This document shows, piece after piece, positions 45,593 to 55,453 of a stretch of DNA of 64,000 nucleotides; the first letter of the stretch is position 1, and every line of letters begins with the position of its first letter. Origin of the DNA: Leadbetterella sp964489955 (GTDB lineage: Bacteria > Bacteroidota > Bacteroidia > Cytophagales > Spirosomataceae); assembly GCA_964489955.1 (NCBI GenBank), contig CAZBAV010000006.1:1-64000 (forward strand). The letters are read 5' to 3'. A program made the position numbers and the translations under genes. Under the pieces are notes generated by a model, which saw only the letters and a program-made list of their open reading frames with translations, had not been told where the DNA came from and made no database searches.

Positions 45593-47458
45593 TTAAACTA
45601 ACTCACTTAATTCAAGCCAACGCATTTCTTTTTCTTCTAATTGTATCACGATTTCCTCTAAACGTGCCGATATTTTGGATATTTCATTGAAATCTTGGCT
45701 GCTGTCTGATAATTTGGATGTTAGATCAGCTTTCTCAACTTCCAGTTTTGGCATTTCTTTTCCTAGTTCTTCAAATTCTTGCTTTTCTTTAAAGCTTGCT
45801 TTACGTTTTGGCTGCTCAGGTGCGGTAAGAACTTTAGTAGGCTCTTGTTTAGGTTTATCGTCTTTTTTGGCCTCTTTTTGTTGCTCATCCGCCCAGTTAC
45901 GGTAATCTGTGTAATTTCCCGGGAAATCTTTAATATATCCGTTACCCTCAAATGCAAAAGTGTGGTCTACTAATCGATCAAGGAAATAACGGTCGTGAGA
46001 TACTACCAGTAGACAGCCGGAGTAGCTCATTAAGAACTCTTCTAACACATTAAGAGTGGCAATATCTAGGTCGTTTGTTGGTTCATCTAAAATCAGGAAA
46101 TTAGGATTTTGAACCAGTACTTTTAGAAGTTGCAATCTCCTTTTTTCACCACCAGATAGTTTGGCAATTGAGCTATACTGCACAGCAGGCGGAAAAAGGA
46201 AGAGCGTTAAAAAAGCCGATACACTTATTTCCCTACCGTCGGCCATTTTTATAAATTCGGCCACTTCCCTTACATTTTCAATTACTTTTTGCTCAGGCTC
46301 AAAAACCAGTCCGTCTTGTTTATAATACCCTATCTTTATGGTCTCGCCTTTAACAATTTTGCCCATATCAGGTTTTATTTCATCGTTAACAAGACCCAAT
46401 AGGGTAGATTTACCCAAACCGTTTTTCCCAACTATACCTATCCTGTCTCCTCGTTTAAAGGTATAACTAAATTCAGATATGAGCGTCTTGCCATTGTAGC
46501 CTTTGCTCACATGCTGGATTTCCATTATTTTATTACCAATCCGCTCGGTTTTCATGCTCAGCTCTAGCTTATCTTCTTTGCGGTGGCCAGATGTTTTGTC
46601 TTTCAGTTCATAAAAGGCGTTTTCACGGTAGGTAGCTTTATGCGTACGGGCTTTGGGCTGCCTCCGCATCCATTCCAATTCCTTTTTCAGAAGCTGGCGG
46701 TCTTTCTCCAAAACAGTAGCCTCAATCTCCTCACGCTCTGCCTTTTTCTCTAAGAAATAAGCGTAATTTCCATTGTACTTATGTATTTTGGAATGGTTAA
46801 GTTCCATTATACGGTTACTTACTCGGTCAAGAAAATACCGGTCATGCGTAACCAAAAACAAAGTCATGTTACTGGTGGAGAGGTAGCCTTCTAGCCACTC
46901 TATGGTATCAAGATCTAAGTGGTTGGTAGGCTCATCCAGAATAAGGAAGTCGGGTTCGTCTATCAGCACTTTAGCCAAAAAAACGCGTTTCTTTTGTCCG
47001 CCGGAAAGTTCCCCAATAAGCTTATCAAAATCGTGGATACCTAGTTTACCGAGGATCTGTTTTACTTTAGCTTCGTAGTCCCAGCCGTTTAGTTGTGTAA
47101 GTACTTCGGCGTAGTGGCCTATAGCATCACTGTCTCCTTCTTCAGTAGCTTTTTCGTAAGCTTGTATAGCTTGCGTTATTTCATTTTCGGAAGAAAATAA
47201 AACCTGCATTACTGTATCTGTATGCTTAAAATCCGGATTTTGGTGCAAGTATCCCACTCGTATTTCTTTACGAATGCTCACAATGCCTTCATCTGGAGCA
47301 ACTATGCCTGCCAGTACATCCATGAGTGAAGATTTTCCACTTCCGTTACTTCCTATTAAGGCTACTTTTTCGCCTTGTAAAATACCGAAAGTTAAATCCC
47401 TGAAAAGCCATCTTTCGCCTAGGTTTCGGCCTAAATTCTCTACTGATAAGTAATTCAT
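45593..47458 (-). CDS. ABC-F family ATPase (Uup-like)
   Basis: This is a 621-residue soluble protein with two ABC domains and no membrane helices. Walker A motifs are GSNGSGKSS (about 35) and GKNGLGKST (about 345); signature motifs LSGGQKKRV and LSGGEKRRL; Walker B segments LILDEPTNHLD and LILDEPTNDLD. An ABC-F linker lies between them and a charged coiled-coil tail follows at the C-terminus (about 540-615), as in Uup. ABC-F proteins act on the ribosome or on DNA processes and some give antibiotic resistance; Uup affects transposon excision and ribosome function. It is monocistronic here. Confidence 0.9.
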   Translation of the reverse strand: MNYLSVENLGRNLGERWLFRDLTFGILQGEKVALIGSNGSGKSSLMDVLAGIVAPDEGIVSIRKEIRVGYLHQNPDFKHTDTVMQVLFSSENEITQAIQAYEKATEEGDSDAIGHYAEVLTQLNGWDYEAKVKQILGKLGIHDFDKLIGELSGGQKKRVFLAKVLIDEPDFLILDEPTNHLDLDTIEWLEGYLSTSNMTLFLVTHDRYFLDRVSNRIMELNHSKIHKYNGNYAYFLEKKAEREEIEATVLEKDRQLLKKELEWMRRQPKARTHKATYRENAFYELKDKTSGHRKEDKLELSMKTERIGNKIMEIQHVSKGYNGKTLISEFSYTFKRGDRIGIVGKNGLGKSTLLGLVNDEIKPDMGKIVKGETIKIGYYKQDGLVFEPEQKVIENVREVAEFIKMADGREISVSAFLTLFLFPPAVQYSSIAKLSGGEKRRLQLLKVLVQNPNFLILDEPTNDLDIATLNVLEEFLMSYSGCLLVVSHDRYFLDRLVDHTFAFEGNGYIKDFPGNYTDYRNWADEQQKEAKKDDKPKQEPTKVLTAPEQPKRKASFKEKQEFEELGKEMPKLEVEKADLTSKLSDSSQDFNEISKISARLEEIVIQLEEKEMRWLELSELV

Positions 47459-47720
47459 TTTGCAAAAATCGGCAATATTTCTGGATTATTTTTGCTTACA
47501 GGTATGCAAATCTTCGTTTTGGTTTAAACCAGAATACTTCTTTGAGGATTGGAGCCAGACTAATGATTGTAAAATCAGTACAGATATTGTTAAAAGCATG
47601 GTAAGTAAGTTGGTTAAAGCTTACATTTAAAAGCTTTTGGCTGTAACAATCTGACCAATGCAGCATTTGGGTAAAAGGTAATTCCTTATGTAATTTTAGT
47701 AGAGTTAATCTTAAAAAACA

Positions 47721-47728
47721 TATATTTG
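47721..47728 (+). promoter_or_regulatory. Bacteroidota -7 promoter element for the gldD operon
   Basis: TATATTTG is an exact match 18 nt upstream of the gldD ATG at 47747; TTTTAG stands about 22 nt upstream. It rules out the longer in-frame TTG start at 47726, which lies inside the element. Confidence 0.6.
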
Positions 47729-47746
47729 CTGCTGAGGCTAGTATTT

Positions 47747-48337
47747 ATGAAGAATTATTTGTTTATATTGTTGGTTCTGACGAGCTTGTATTCCTGCCGT
47801 AAGACAGAAGATGATACTGTTTTTTACCAAAAACCAAAGGGATTTGCCCGTATAGATTTGCCGGAACACAAATACCAGCTTTTGGAAGGTAATTACCCGT
47901 ATTCTTTTGAGTATTCGACTGCTGCTGAAATACTTCCGGACACGAGTTTTGATGCGGAACCATATTGGATTTTGGTCAAGTACTCAGATTTAAACGCCAT
48001 GATACAGTTTACTTATAAACCGGTAAACGGAGATTTGAAGAAATTGGATGCACACGTAAGAGACGCCTACAAGCTTGCAGCTAAACACCAAATAAAGGCC
48101 CGGTCACAAAGGGAGCGGGTTGTGGAGCTTAAGAATGGACGAAAGGCCGTAGTAATTGAGATAGAAGGGGAGGTGCCAAGCCATTACCAGTTTTATATGA
48201 CTGATACTTCGAGGCATTATTTGCGTGGGGCTGTTTACATGAGCCACGCGTCATTAAATGACTCGTTAAAACCAGTGGTAGATTTCCTTAAAATAGACGC
48301 TGATAAAATATTGGAAACACTTAAATGGAAATACTAA
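47747..48337 (+). CDS. gldD: Gliding motility lipoprotein GldD
   Basis: The 196-residue lipoprotein has a lipobox SLYSC ending at about Cys17. GldD features are evident: KPKGFARIDLPEHKYQ, NYPYSFEYSTAAEI, the charged central KHQIKARSQ and the closing QFYMTDTSRHYLRGAVYMS and WKY. GldD is required for gliding in Flavobacterium johnsoniae and probably helps assemble the type IX secretion/gliding machinery. It leads a four-gene transcript with DUF2007, cdsA and a CarboxypepD-domain protein. A start at TTG 47726 is excluded by the promoter element there. Confidence 0.88.
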   Translation: MKNYLFILLVLTSLYSCRKTEDDTVFYQKPKGFARIDLPEHKYQLLEGNYPYSFEYSTAAEILPDTSFDAEPYWILVKYSDLNAMIQFTYKPVNGDLKKLDAHVRDAYKLAAKHQIKARSQRERVVELKNGRKAVVIEIEGEVPSHYQFYMTDTSRHYLRGAVYMSHASLNDSLKPVVDFLKIDADKILETLKWKY

Positions 48338-48338
48338 T

Positions 48339-48551
48339 ATGTGGACAAGCGTATACTCTAGCAAAAACCGTATAAGTGCGGAGCTAGTAAAAAATGAATT
48401 AGTAAATAAAGGCATTAATGCCGTAGTGTTAGACAAAATTGATGCTAGTTACCCCGTGCTTGGCAGGGCAGAAGTCCATGTGCCTGATGGACAAGTTGGG
48501 GAAGCACGATTAGTAGTTGCCGAATTGAATGTAGATGATAAAGAACCTTAA
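48339..48551 (+). CDS. DUF2007 family small protein
   Basis: The 70-residue protein has the DUF2007 pattern: TSVYSSKNRISAELVKNELV (a split alpha/beta fold), GINAVVLDKI and the closing VHVPDGQVGEARLVVAE. Related proteins are annotated as putative signal-transduction or PII-like helpers of unknown function. It starts 1 nt after the gldD stop and overlaps the cdsA start by 17 nt, so it is co-translated with cdsA. No membrane segment is seen. Confidence 0.85.
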   Translation: MWTSVYSSKNRISAELVKNELVNKGINAVVLDKIDASYPVLGRAEVHVPDGQVGEARLVVAELNVDDKEP

Positions 48552-49377
48552 AGAAAAATCGAATCTTGTACAAAGAGTTGTAGCTGCCCTGTTGGGTGCC
48601 CCTTTGATTATATTTCTTACAGTTTACCACCCTCTTACCTTTCTATTAATGATTTTGGTATTGGGAGCTCTAACCCAATATGAGTTCTATAAGCTTATTG
48701 GTATGCAGGGGAGTTTGCCACTTAAAGGCTACGGTACTTTTTGTGGAGCATTAATACTGCTGCTTACATACAATATAGAGACGTATAATATGCTGCAAGA
48801 GTATTATTATGTTGTAGTACCTTTTGTGACCTTGCCATTCTTTATAAAACTGTATAAGAAAAATGACACAAGGCCATTCGAAAACCTAGGTTATACTTAT
48901 TTGGGCATTATTTATGTAATCTTGCCTTTTGCCTTATTAATAGAAATGACTTTTTGGCGTGGTGAGTTCAAGCCATTGCTACCACTGGGTACATTACTGG
49001 TCCTTTGGGGCTTTGATACAGGAGCTTATTTCTCGGGAAAATACTTCGGGAGACGTAAATTATTTGAGCGTATTTCACCGAAAAAAACTTGGGAAGGCTT
49101 TTTTGGAGGAGCAATAATAGCATGTTTAGTAGCGTTTTTATTTTGGAAGTACACCAACTCCCTGCATCTGATAGAGTGGATGGCCATTGCCATAATTATA
49201 GTAGTATGCGGGACATTGGGAGACCTTGTAGAATCATTATTTAAGAGAAGTATTATGATTAAGGATTCTGGTAGTATCATTCCTGGGCATGGAGGTTTTT
49301 TAGATAGATTTGATGGACTATTGCTCTCTATGCCATTTATTATTACTTTTATTAAAATATTCGATAAATTAAATTGA
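48535..49377 (+). CDS. cdsA: Phosphatidate cytidylyltransferase (CDP-diglyceride synthase)
   Basis: This is a 280-residue inner-membrane enzyme with about eight hydrophobic helices. It makes CDP-diacylglycerol from CTP and phosphatidic acid, the branch point of phospholipid synthesis. The CdsA signature is clear near the C-terminus: SLFKRSIMIKDSGSIIPGHG with the GFLDRFDGLLL ending, carrying the acidic residues of the active site. The start overlaps the DUF2007 gene by 17 nt, and its stop overlaps the next start by 4 nt. The identification is certain. Confidence 0.97.
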   Translation: MIKNLKEKSNLVQRVVAALLGAPLIIFLTVYHPLTFLLMILVLGALTQYEFYKLIGMQGSLPLKGYGTFCGALILLLTYNIETYNMLQEYYYVVVPFVTLPFFIKLYKKNDTRPFENLGYTYLGIIYVILPFALLIEMTFWRGEFKPLLPLGTLLVLWGFDTGAYFSGKYFGRRKLFERISPKKTWEGFFGGAIIACLVAFLFWKYTNSLHLIEWMAIAIIIVVCGTLGDLVESLFKRSIMIKDSGSIIPGHGGFLDRFDGLLLSMPFIITFIKIFDKLN

Positions 49378-50081
49378 AGACCACCCTATTTATAAGCCTT
49401 CTGTTTGTATGCCTTTTTGGGGCAGTGTCACAGTCTATTGCCCAAGGAGAACAGAAAAGCCTAACTTTTTCGGGGATTGTGATAGAAAAAGATTCCGATG
49501 AACCTCTTGCGGGAGCATATGTTATTAATACAAGGGCCGGAAAAGGAAGCCTTACAAACTCCAGAGGGTATTTTATTGTTGATGCTTTTCCTGGAGATTC
49601 TCTGGTGTTTTCATTTATGGGTTTCAAACCTCAATATTTAATTGTTCGTAGTGATTGGGGTGCTACCTACTCTGCTGTGGTAGAATTGAGTATAGATGCT
49701 AAGATGCTGCGTGAGGTAAAAGTATATCCGTACCGTACAGAAGAAGAGTTTAAAGAGGCTTTTTTATCCATGGCCATGCCAAATGCTGAGGAGAGAAGGA
49801 TAATTGAAAAGAATTTAGGCGGAAATGCCATAAGAGCTTTAGCCATGGCAGCACCTATGAGTGGCATGGGTAATTACAGGTATGCTATGGAGCAACAGTT
49901 AAACCATGCACAAAACCAGAGATTAACTACTTTAAATCCTTTATTTAATGTTGGTAGTTGGGCCAATTTTATAAAGACAGTAAAGGATGGGTCTTTTGTA
50001 AAAGGTTTGAAAACTGAAACGAACCAAGCCTTGCCAATAGATAAGGGCTCTCGAGATGATTTCTTTAAACAAAGGAATTAG
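49374..50081 (+). CDS. CarboxypepD regulatory-like domain protein (TTG start)
   Basis: The 235-residue protein starts at TTG in the overlap TTGA with the cdsA stop, and immediately gives a good signal peptide (KTTLFISLLFVCLFG, ending SIAQ), so TTG is probably real. Residues 27-115 form a carboxypeptidase-regulatory-like beta-sandwich (SGIVIEKDSDEPLAGAYVIN, DSLVFSFMGFKPQY). The rest is helical and unassigned; there is no TonB receptor domain. In Bacteroidota such secreted proteins are common and of unknown role. It lies in the gldD-cdsA operon. Confidence 0.75.
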   Translation: MKTTLFISLLFVCLFGAVSQSIAQGEQKSLTFSGIVIEKDSDEPLAGAYVINTRAGKGSLTNSRGYFIVDAFPGDSLVFSFMGFKPQYLIVRSDWGATYSAVVELSIDAKMLREVKVYPYRTEEEFKEAFLSMAMPNAEERRIIEKNLGGNAIRALAMAAPMSGMGNYRYAMEQQLNHAQNQRLTTLNPLFNVGSWANFIKTVKDGSFVKGLKTETNQALPIDKGSRDDFFKQRN

Positions 50082-50142
50082 ACCTAATAGTTGTTTGCTA
50101 AATTTTTAGAATAACTAGATCATAACCATACTTCAATCTATC

Positions 50143-50862
50143 ATGAAAAGAACAATTGCATATTTTATCCTATTGTTTTTGTTGTGTTCTGCAGTATACA
50201 GCCAGTCGTCCTATATAGATGTTGTGTACTTGAAAAATGGTAGTATAATTAAAGGTGTGATTTTAGAGCAAGTGCCTGGCAAGAATCTTAAACTAGAAAC
50301 TACCGACAAAAGTATTTTTGTTTTTGATATGGCCGAGGTAGAGAAGATTACCAGAGAGCTGCCAGAGAAACTTGCTAAAAGACAAAATCTAAATGGGCTT
50401 ACAAAAGGGTATAAGCCTATAGTAGAGATAGGGCTTATGGCCAATGATAATGGCCCTCTCCATAAAATTGATTTTATTAACGCATATCAGTTTAACCCTT
50501 ATCTTTCTTTAGGTGTTGGTACGGGACTTAGAGCGTATTTGGTAGATTTTGATGATATCTATATGCCGCTTTTTGCTGATTTACGAGTTAATTTTAAGGA
50601 TACCAGAGTGTCCCCATACTTTTCTTTAGGAGCAGGTTATAGTTTTAATGCAACTGACGATTTCAGAGGACAAGGAGCCATGGTGCAGCCTACTATTGGG
50701 GTAAGGCTTAATACGGGTAAAGTAGCTTTTAATTGGGGACTTGGATACAATATGATGGAAACCAAAGACTGGTACTACGTCCATGATTATAATTCGAGTA
50801 TTTATCGTAAACGGAATCATACAGAACATTCCTTAACTCTAAATTTCGGGATCACATTCTAG
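50143..50862 (+). CDS. Outer-membrane beta-barrel protein of unknown function
   Basis: The 239-residue protein has a signal peptide ending VYSQ. The first 60 residues after it (DVVYLKNGSIIKGVILEQVPG through VFDMAEVEKI) form a repeat-like module seen in many Bacteroidota exported proteins. From about 85 the sequence alternates hydrophobic and polar residues with Gly and aromatics (YLSLGVGTGLRAYLVDF, RVSPYFSLGAGYSFNA, FNWGLGYNMM) and ends on an aromatic strand, LTLNFGITF, as beta-barrel proteins do. I cannot place it in a functional family. It lies 61 nt after the CarboxypepD-domain gene. Confidence 0.65.
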   Translation: MKRTIAYFILLFLLCSAVYSQSSYIDVVYLKNGSIIKGVILEQVPGKNLKLETTDKSIFVFDMAEVEKITRELPEKLAKRQNLNGLTKGYKPIVEIGLMANDNGPLHKIDFINAYQFNPYLSLGVGTGLRAYLVDFDDIYMPLFADLRVNFKDTRVSPYFSLGAGYSFNATDDFRGQGAMVQPTIGVRLNTGKVAFNWGLGYNMMETKDWYYVHDYNSSIYRKRNHTEHSLTLNFGITF

Positions 50863-51030
50863 TTGGTCTTCTTCTGAGTGTTGATAGATGTTTTTTAAAA
50901 AAGAGTTAAATCAATTCTTTACTTTATAAACTAACTTCCAATATCTTTTGGATGTGTGTACAGAAGGAAGAATCCCTGGCATTTGTTATAAAAGGGTATT
51001 TGTTTTAATTTAGGACAAAAAACAACCTTA

Positions 51031-52398
51031 ATGAAAAAAATCCTCTATTCTTTAGCATTTTTATTTGCTTGTAACGTCCTCTTTGCCCAGAATTTTAAGA
51101 ACGAAACTCCAGCCCAAAAAGAACAGCGTTTGGCGTGGTGGAAAAACGATAGGTTTGGGATGTTCATCCACTGGGGACTTTACTCGGTACCAGGTAGACA
51201 TGAGTGGGTACAGAACTATGAAAAAATACCTGCTAAAGATTATCGGGATAAGTATCTGGATAAATTTGATCCGGATTTATATGACCCCAAAGAATGGGCA
51301 GCCCAAGCTAAAGCCGCAGGAATGAAATATGTGGTTCTCACCACGCGGCACCATGAGGGGTTTGCTCTATGGGATTCTAAAGTGAGTGATTTTAAAGCTA
51401 CAAATAGTCCGGCAAAAAAAGACCTTCTTAAACCTTTTGTAGAAGCATTTAGAGCAGAAGGCATCAAAATAGGCTTTTACTTTTCTATGATAGACTGGTA
51501 TCATCCGGACTTTACTATAGATCGTGTACACCCTCTACGAAGTGATGAAAAGGCCAAGGCCGAGAATTCTAAAAAGGATATGGCCAAGTTCAGGACATTT
51601 CTCCATGCCCAACTCCGTGAGGTACTTACAAATTATGGCAAAGTAGATTTATTATTCTTTGATTATTCTTATTCGGGCACAGATGGAAAGGGTAAAGACG
51701 ACTGGGATAGCGAAGGCTTGGTAAAGATATCTAAAGAATTACAGCCACATATTATTATCAATGATCGGTTAGGACTGAATGAATCTTGGGGTTGGGACTA
51801 CATTACCCCTGAGCAGTTTATGCCGAACAAGTGGCCAGAAAGAGAAGGGAAGAGGGTAGAATGGGAAACCTGTCAGACTTTCTCGGGTTCATGGGGTTAT
51901 CACCGTGACGAAAATACATGGAAGTCCCCCAACCAACTTATTGCCATGCTTATAGAAGTGGTATCTAAAGGTGGAAACTTACTGTTAAATGTAGGACCCA
52001 CTGCCCGCGGGAATTTTGATGACCGTGCGAATGAACGACTCCAGGCCATTGGCCAGTGGATGAAGTACAATAAACGCTCTATTTATGGCTGTACTGCTGC
52101 ACCAGAGGGTTTTCAAACTCCTGACAATACGTTTTTAACCTACAACCCAGAAACCAAGCGTCTGTATGTTCATATTTTACAATGGCCGTTTAAAACGCTT
52201 TATTTACCTGGTTTCAAAGGTAAAGTGAAATATGCACAGTTTTTACACGATGGCTCAGAGGTAAGTTACACTTCACGAAGCACTGCTAGTCCCGATGGGC
52301 ACATGACTATTACGGCAGGAACTGAAGATTTAATCGTAACCCTGCCTGTACAGAAGCCTAACCAAGAAATACCTGTATTGGAATTGTTTTTGGAGTGA
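51031..52398 (+). CDS. Alpha-L-fucosidase (GH29)
   Basis: The 455-residue protein has a signal peptide ending VLFAQ. GH29 landmarks: FGMFIHWGLYSVPGRHEW at about residue 40, TTRHHEGFALWDSKVSDF, KVDLLFFDYSYSG with the likely nucleophile Asp, and GNLLLNVGPTARGNFDDR near the active-site edge. GH29 enzymes remove alpha-linked fucose from glycans by a retaining mechanism. It stands alone between a beta-barrel gene and a TonB receptor and is followed by a strong terminator. The family call is secure. Confidence 0.94.
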   Translation: MKKILYSLAFLFACNVLFAQNFKNETPAQKEQRLAWWKNDRFGMFIHWGLYSVPGRHEWVQNYEKIPAKDYRDKYLDKFDPDLYDPKEWAAQAKAAGMKYVVLTTRHHEGFALWDSKVSDFKATNSPAKKDLLKPFVEAFRAEGIKIGFYFSMIDWYHPDFTIDRVHPLRSDEKAKAENSKKDMAKFRTFLHAQLREVLTNYGKVDLLFFDYSYSGTDGKGKDDWDSEGLVKISKELQPHIIINDRLGLNESWGWDYITPEQFMPNKWPEREGKRVEWETCQTFSGSWGYHRDENTWKSPNQLIAMLIEVVSKGGNLLLNVGPTARGNFDDRANERLQAIGQWMKYNKRSIYGCTAAPEGFQTPDNTFLTYNPETKRLYVHILQWPFKTLYLPGFKGKVKYAQFLHDGSEVSYTSRSTASPDGHMTITAGTEDLIVTLPVQKPNQEIPVLELFLE

Positions 52399-52420
52399 GT
52401 CCAATAAGTAATACAAGAGG

Positions 52421-52457
52421 AAAAAAGCCTGCTATTTAAAATAGCAGGCTTTTTTTT
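52421..52457 (+). terminator. Terminator after the fucosidase gene
   Basis: AGCCTGCTATT and AATAGCAGGCT pair around a 3-nt loop, with A6 before and T8 after, 20 nt past the stop. Confidence 0.93.
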
Positions 52458-52602
52458 CGCCGGGTGCAGCTTTTGTTCATTTGATCTTGCTAGATTTCTT
52501 AGAAAAGTACAATATCAGAGGGTTTAATAGTTTCTTAATTTTTCCTTAAGGACTAATTAATACGACTTCCATTTATTTGTAGCATTTACAACAAAATTAT
52601 TT

Positions 52603-55263
52603 ATGAAACTCTATACTATTATAGTTTCTGTAATGTGTGTTTTAGTGCTTTCGTTTACTTCTGTGGCACAAAATAGAACCGTTTCAGGACAAGTTAAATC
52701 TAAGTCGGGAGAAGCCATAGCTGGTGCTACTGTGATCCTGAAAAATTCAGAAAAAAAATATAGCACTCTTAGTATATCAACTGGAGATTTTGAAATTAAG
52801 GATGTAGAAAACGGGAACTATGAACTAGTTGTAAGTGTGATAGGTTATGAAATCCATTCACAAAAAATTACAGTACCGATATCTCCCGTACAAGTAGTGC
52901 TTGAGGAGCAAATTACAAGTTTAAACGAGGTAGTGGTAAGTACTCAGAAACGTACCCAAAATCGTATAGATGTACCCATAGCTGTAAGTGCACTTAGTGG
53001 TAGGGCTTTAGATAATATGAATATTAGGCAATATGATGAGCTTGCCCAGTATATTCCTGGATTACAAATGCAGCTGCAAAGCCCCAATAACCCTAGTTAT
53101 GTAATCCGTGGTATAACATCAGACGAGGGCGATACCCGTACTCAACACCGTGTTTCTGTTTTTCAGGACGGCGTATCTATGTCACGTTCCAGAGGTTCGG
53201 TTTCTGAGCTTTTTGATATGGAACGAGTGGAGGTTGTTAAAGGACCACAAGGAACACTTTTTGGGCGTGGAGCACAGATTGGTGCAGTACATTTTATCCA
53301 AAATAAACCAACTTTTGATCTTAGCGGAGAGCTAAACCTTGGATACGGAAACTATAACCAAAAGATAGCCAATGGATTTATTAATATGCCTTTTGCTAAT
53401 GATAAATTCTCTAATCGTCTTTCATTTTACTACAATGAAAGAGATGGTTTTATTGATAATTACGCTGGTGGAAAACTAAATGGACGGAATGTAGTAGCTC
53501 TCAGAAACATACTACGTTTCCAGCCAAGCAAAAACACTACTGCCGATTTAATAGTTAACTACCAAAAAGATAATTACCCGGGAACAAGTTTCAAAAACGG
53601 GCAGTTTGCACCTCCGAATGGTGATACAGATGCCAATTCTATGGCAGGTTTAGACAAAGGGAAAGACCTCTTTATTAAGCGGGATGTATTAGGGACAAGT
53701 CTTTTGGTAAATCATAGCTTTTCGCCTGCTTGGGGCCTAACTTCTACTTCTGCGTACCGCCAATATGATTCCGATGAGTCATTTGATCCTGATGGCACTA
53801 TGGCTCCAATTCTTTGGATTTCTGAACTGGCTAAAGGAAATCAAGTTTCGCAAGAGTTTCGTTTTAACTACGAAAACGATAGCAAGTTCTCCGGGTTTTT
53901 AGGTGCTAGTTTCTTCCATGAAAGTGCACAAACTGAATTACCTCTAAGAGTAAACGAACAAAGTCTTTACAGAGCCATAACACCTATGATACAGCAAGGA
54001 ATTTCTGCTCAGTTAGTGGCTGCTGGACTTCCACAACAGCAGGTTGCTGCTTTGGTTCCTGCTCTATTCCCTCAGGAGCCCTTACTTACTAATGGTATAC
54101 CAAATTTTACAAGCAACCTACCAAACCTTGTGTCTACCTTAGCGGCCATGGGTTTACCTATACAAGCTTTTCCTCCGGCTATCCAGCAAATGGTGGGAAT
54201 GCTATCTAATGCTCCTTTAAACCCTAACCATTTAGAAACATCTTATGATTATGGGAAGAATACGGCGTATGAGATTTTTGCGGATGGGACATACAAAATA
54301 ACTCCGAACTTTTGGCTTACCGGTGGTCTTAGAGGTAGTTACGAGCGTCAGTACGGAGGATACAGAGTAGATCAGACTACCACACCAAGTACAGTAGGTA
54401 TGCTTATGGGTAACTACCCGAACATACTTTGGAAACCAACTCCGGGCAAAATTTCATTAGATAGGGACTACTTTTCGTGGGTAGGGCGTTTGGCTGCAAA
54501 CTACATGTTTGACGATAAACGTAACAATATTTATGCAAGTGTATCCAGAGGAAGAAGACCGGGGGTAATTATGATTACACCGGTGGATACCACCTTACTA
54601 AAACCAGAAATAGTGGTGAGTTACGAAGCGGGAATTAAAGGCCGGTCGGCTGATCGTAAGTTTGGATATGATTTTACAACTTACTATTATGACTGGAGCA
54701 ATTTCCAATCTAATTCTTATGAACTACTGAATGGAAATCTGGTATATATTTCTAGGGATGCGGGTAAGGCACACAGCTTTGGTATTGAGACGTCATTGAA
54801 CTACAATATTTTCGGAAGGAGCTCTGTTTTTGTAAATGGAGCTTACATAGATGGGAAGTTTAACAAGAAGGATGAAAATGGTAACGAACAAGAATTGGCA
54901 GGGAATACTTTCCGTTTAACTTCAAAATATACGTTCTCTGCCGGTTTGGATTTGAATTTTCCTTATAGCCAAAAGAACAACTTCTACATACGTCCATCTT
55001 ATGCCTACAAGTCTAAACTGTATTTTGAGAACACGAACCGTGAAGACTTGAGCCAAGAAGGATATGGATTAGCTCATATTAATATCGGAACGAGAATATA
55101 CAAAAAAGGTAGTAGCCACTACGAAATCTCGGCTTTCGGGAAGAATATTTTTGATACAAAATACCTGATTGATGCAGGAAATACAGGTGATGCCATCGGA
55201 ATGCCATCTTACGTTGGTGGAACCAGAGCTACCTTTGGTATCCAAATAAAAGCAGGATTTTAA
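52603..55263 (+). CDS. TonB-dependent receptor with CarboxypepD-like N-domain
   Basis: This is an 886-residue receptor. A signal peptide ends SVAQ, a carboxypeptidase-regulatory-like domain follows (VSGQVKSKSGEAIAGATVIL), then a plug with IPGLQMQLQSPN, VIRGIT, MERVEVVKGPQGTLFGRGA, and a barrel ending FGIQIKAGF. Without a SusD partner and with the GPQGTLFGRGA form, it resembles receptors for siderophores or small ligands rather than SusC. No cognate iron or vitamin gene is beside it. A seven-of-eight -7 match (TTTATTTG, 52572-52579) lies upstream. It ends at a perfect 17-bp terminator hairpin. Confidence 0.93.
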   Translation: MKLYTIIVSVMCVLVLSFTSVAQNRTVSGQVKSKSGEAIAGATVILKNSEKKYSTLSISTGDFEIKDVENGNYELVVSVIGYEIHSQKITVPISPVQVVLEEQITSLNEVVVSTQKRTQNRIDVPIAVSALSGRALDNMNIRQYDELAQYIPGLQMQLQSPNNPSYVIRGITSDEGDTRTQHRVSVFQDGVSMSRSRGSVSELFDMERVEVVKGPQGTLFGRGAQIGAVHFIQNKPTFDLSGELNLGYGNYNQKIANGFINMPFANDKFSNRLSFYYNERDGFIDNYAGGKLNGRNVVALRNILRFQPSKNTTADLIVNYQKDNYPGTSFKNGQFAPPNGDTDANSMAGLDKGKDLFIKRDVLGTSLLVNHSFSPAWGLTSTSAYRQYDSDESFDPDGTMAPILWISELAKGNQVSQEFRFNYENDSKFSGFLGASFFHESAQTELPLRVNEQSLYRAITPMIQQGISAQLVAAGLPQQQVAALVPALFPQEPLLTNGIPNFTSNLPNLVSTLAAMGLPIQAFPPAIQQMVGMLSNAPLNPNHLETSYDYGKNTAYEIFADGTYKITPNFWLTGGLRGSYERQYGGYRVDQTTTPSTVGMLMGNYPNILWKPTPGKISLDRDYFSWVGRLAANYMFDDKRNNIYASVSRGRRPGVIMITPVDTTLLKPEIVVSYEAGIKGRSADRKFGYDFTTYYYDWSNFQSNSYELLNGNLVYISRDAGKAHSFGIETSLNYNIFGRSSVFVNGAYIDGKFNKKDENGNEQELAGNTFRLTSKYTFSAGLDLNFPYSQKNNFYIRPSYAYKSKLYFENTNREDLSQEGYGLAHINIGTRIYKKGSSHYEISAFGKNIFDTKYLIDAGNTGDAIGMPSYVGGTRATFGIQIKAGF

Positions 55264-55276
55264 TAATGTAACATAA

Positions 55277-55329
55277 CCCGAATTATGCAGTAGAAAAGCT
55301 ACTGCATAATTCGGGCTTATACTTTTTTT
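55277..55329 (+). terminator. Terminator after the TonB receptor gene
   Basis: A perfect 17-bp stem, CCCGAATTATGCAGTAG with its complement, has a 5-nt loop and starts 14 nt after the stop; a T7 tract follows at 55323-55329. Confidence 0.85.
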
Positions 55330-55453
55330 GTAATACATAATCTAATGTTATGTAGTGTTTGATGTCCAGAATATCTACGGAACCATAAGATTTACGGTAA
55401 TTATGTATTTTTACCATGTGTTTTTCTTTTAGAAAAGAGGTAATTATAATTTT

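Noticed and set aside
47726..47746. In-frame TTG start of gldD upstream of its ATG
   Set aside because: It overlaps the -7 promoter element, and the lipoprotein signal starts at the ATG.
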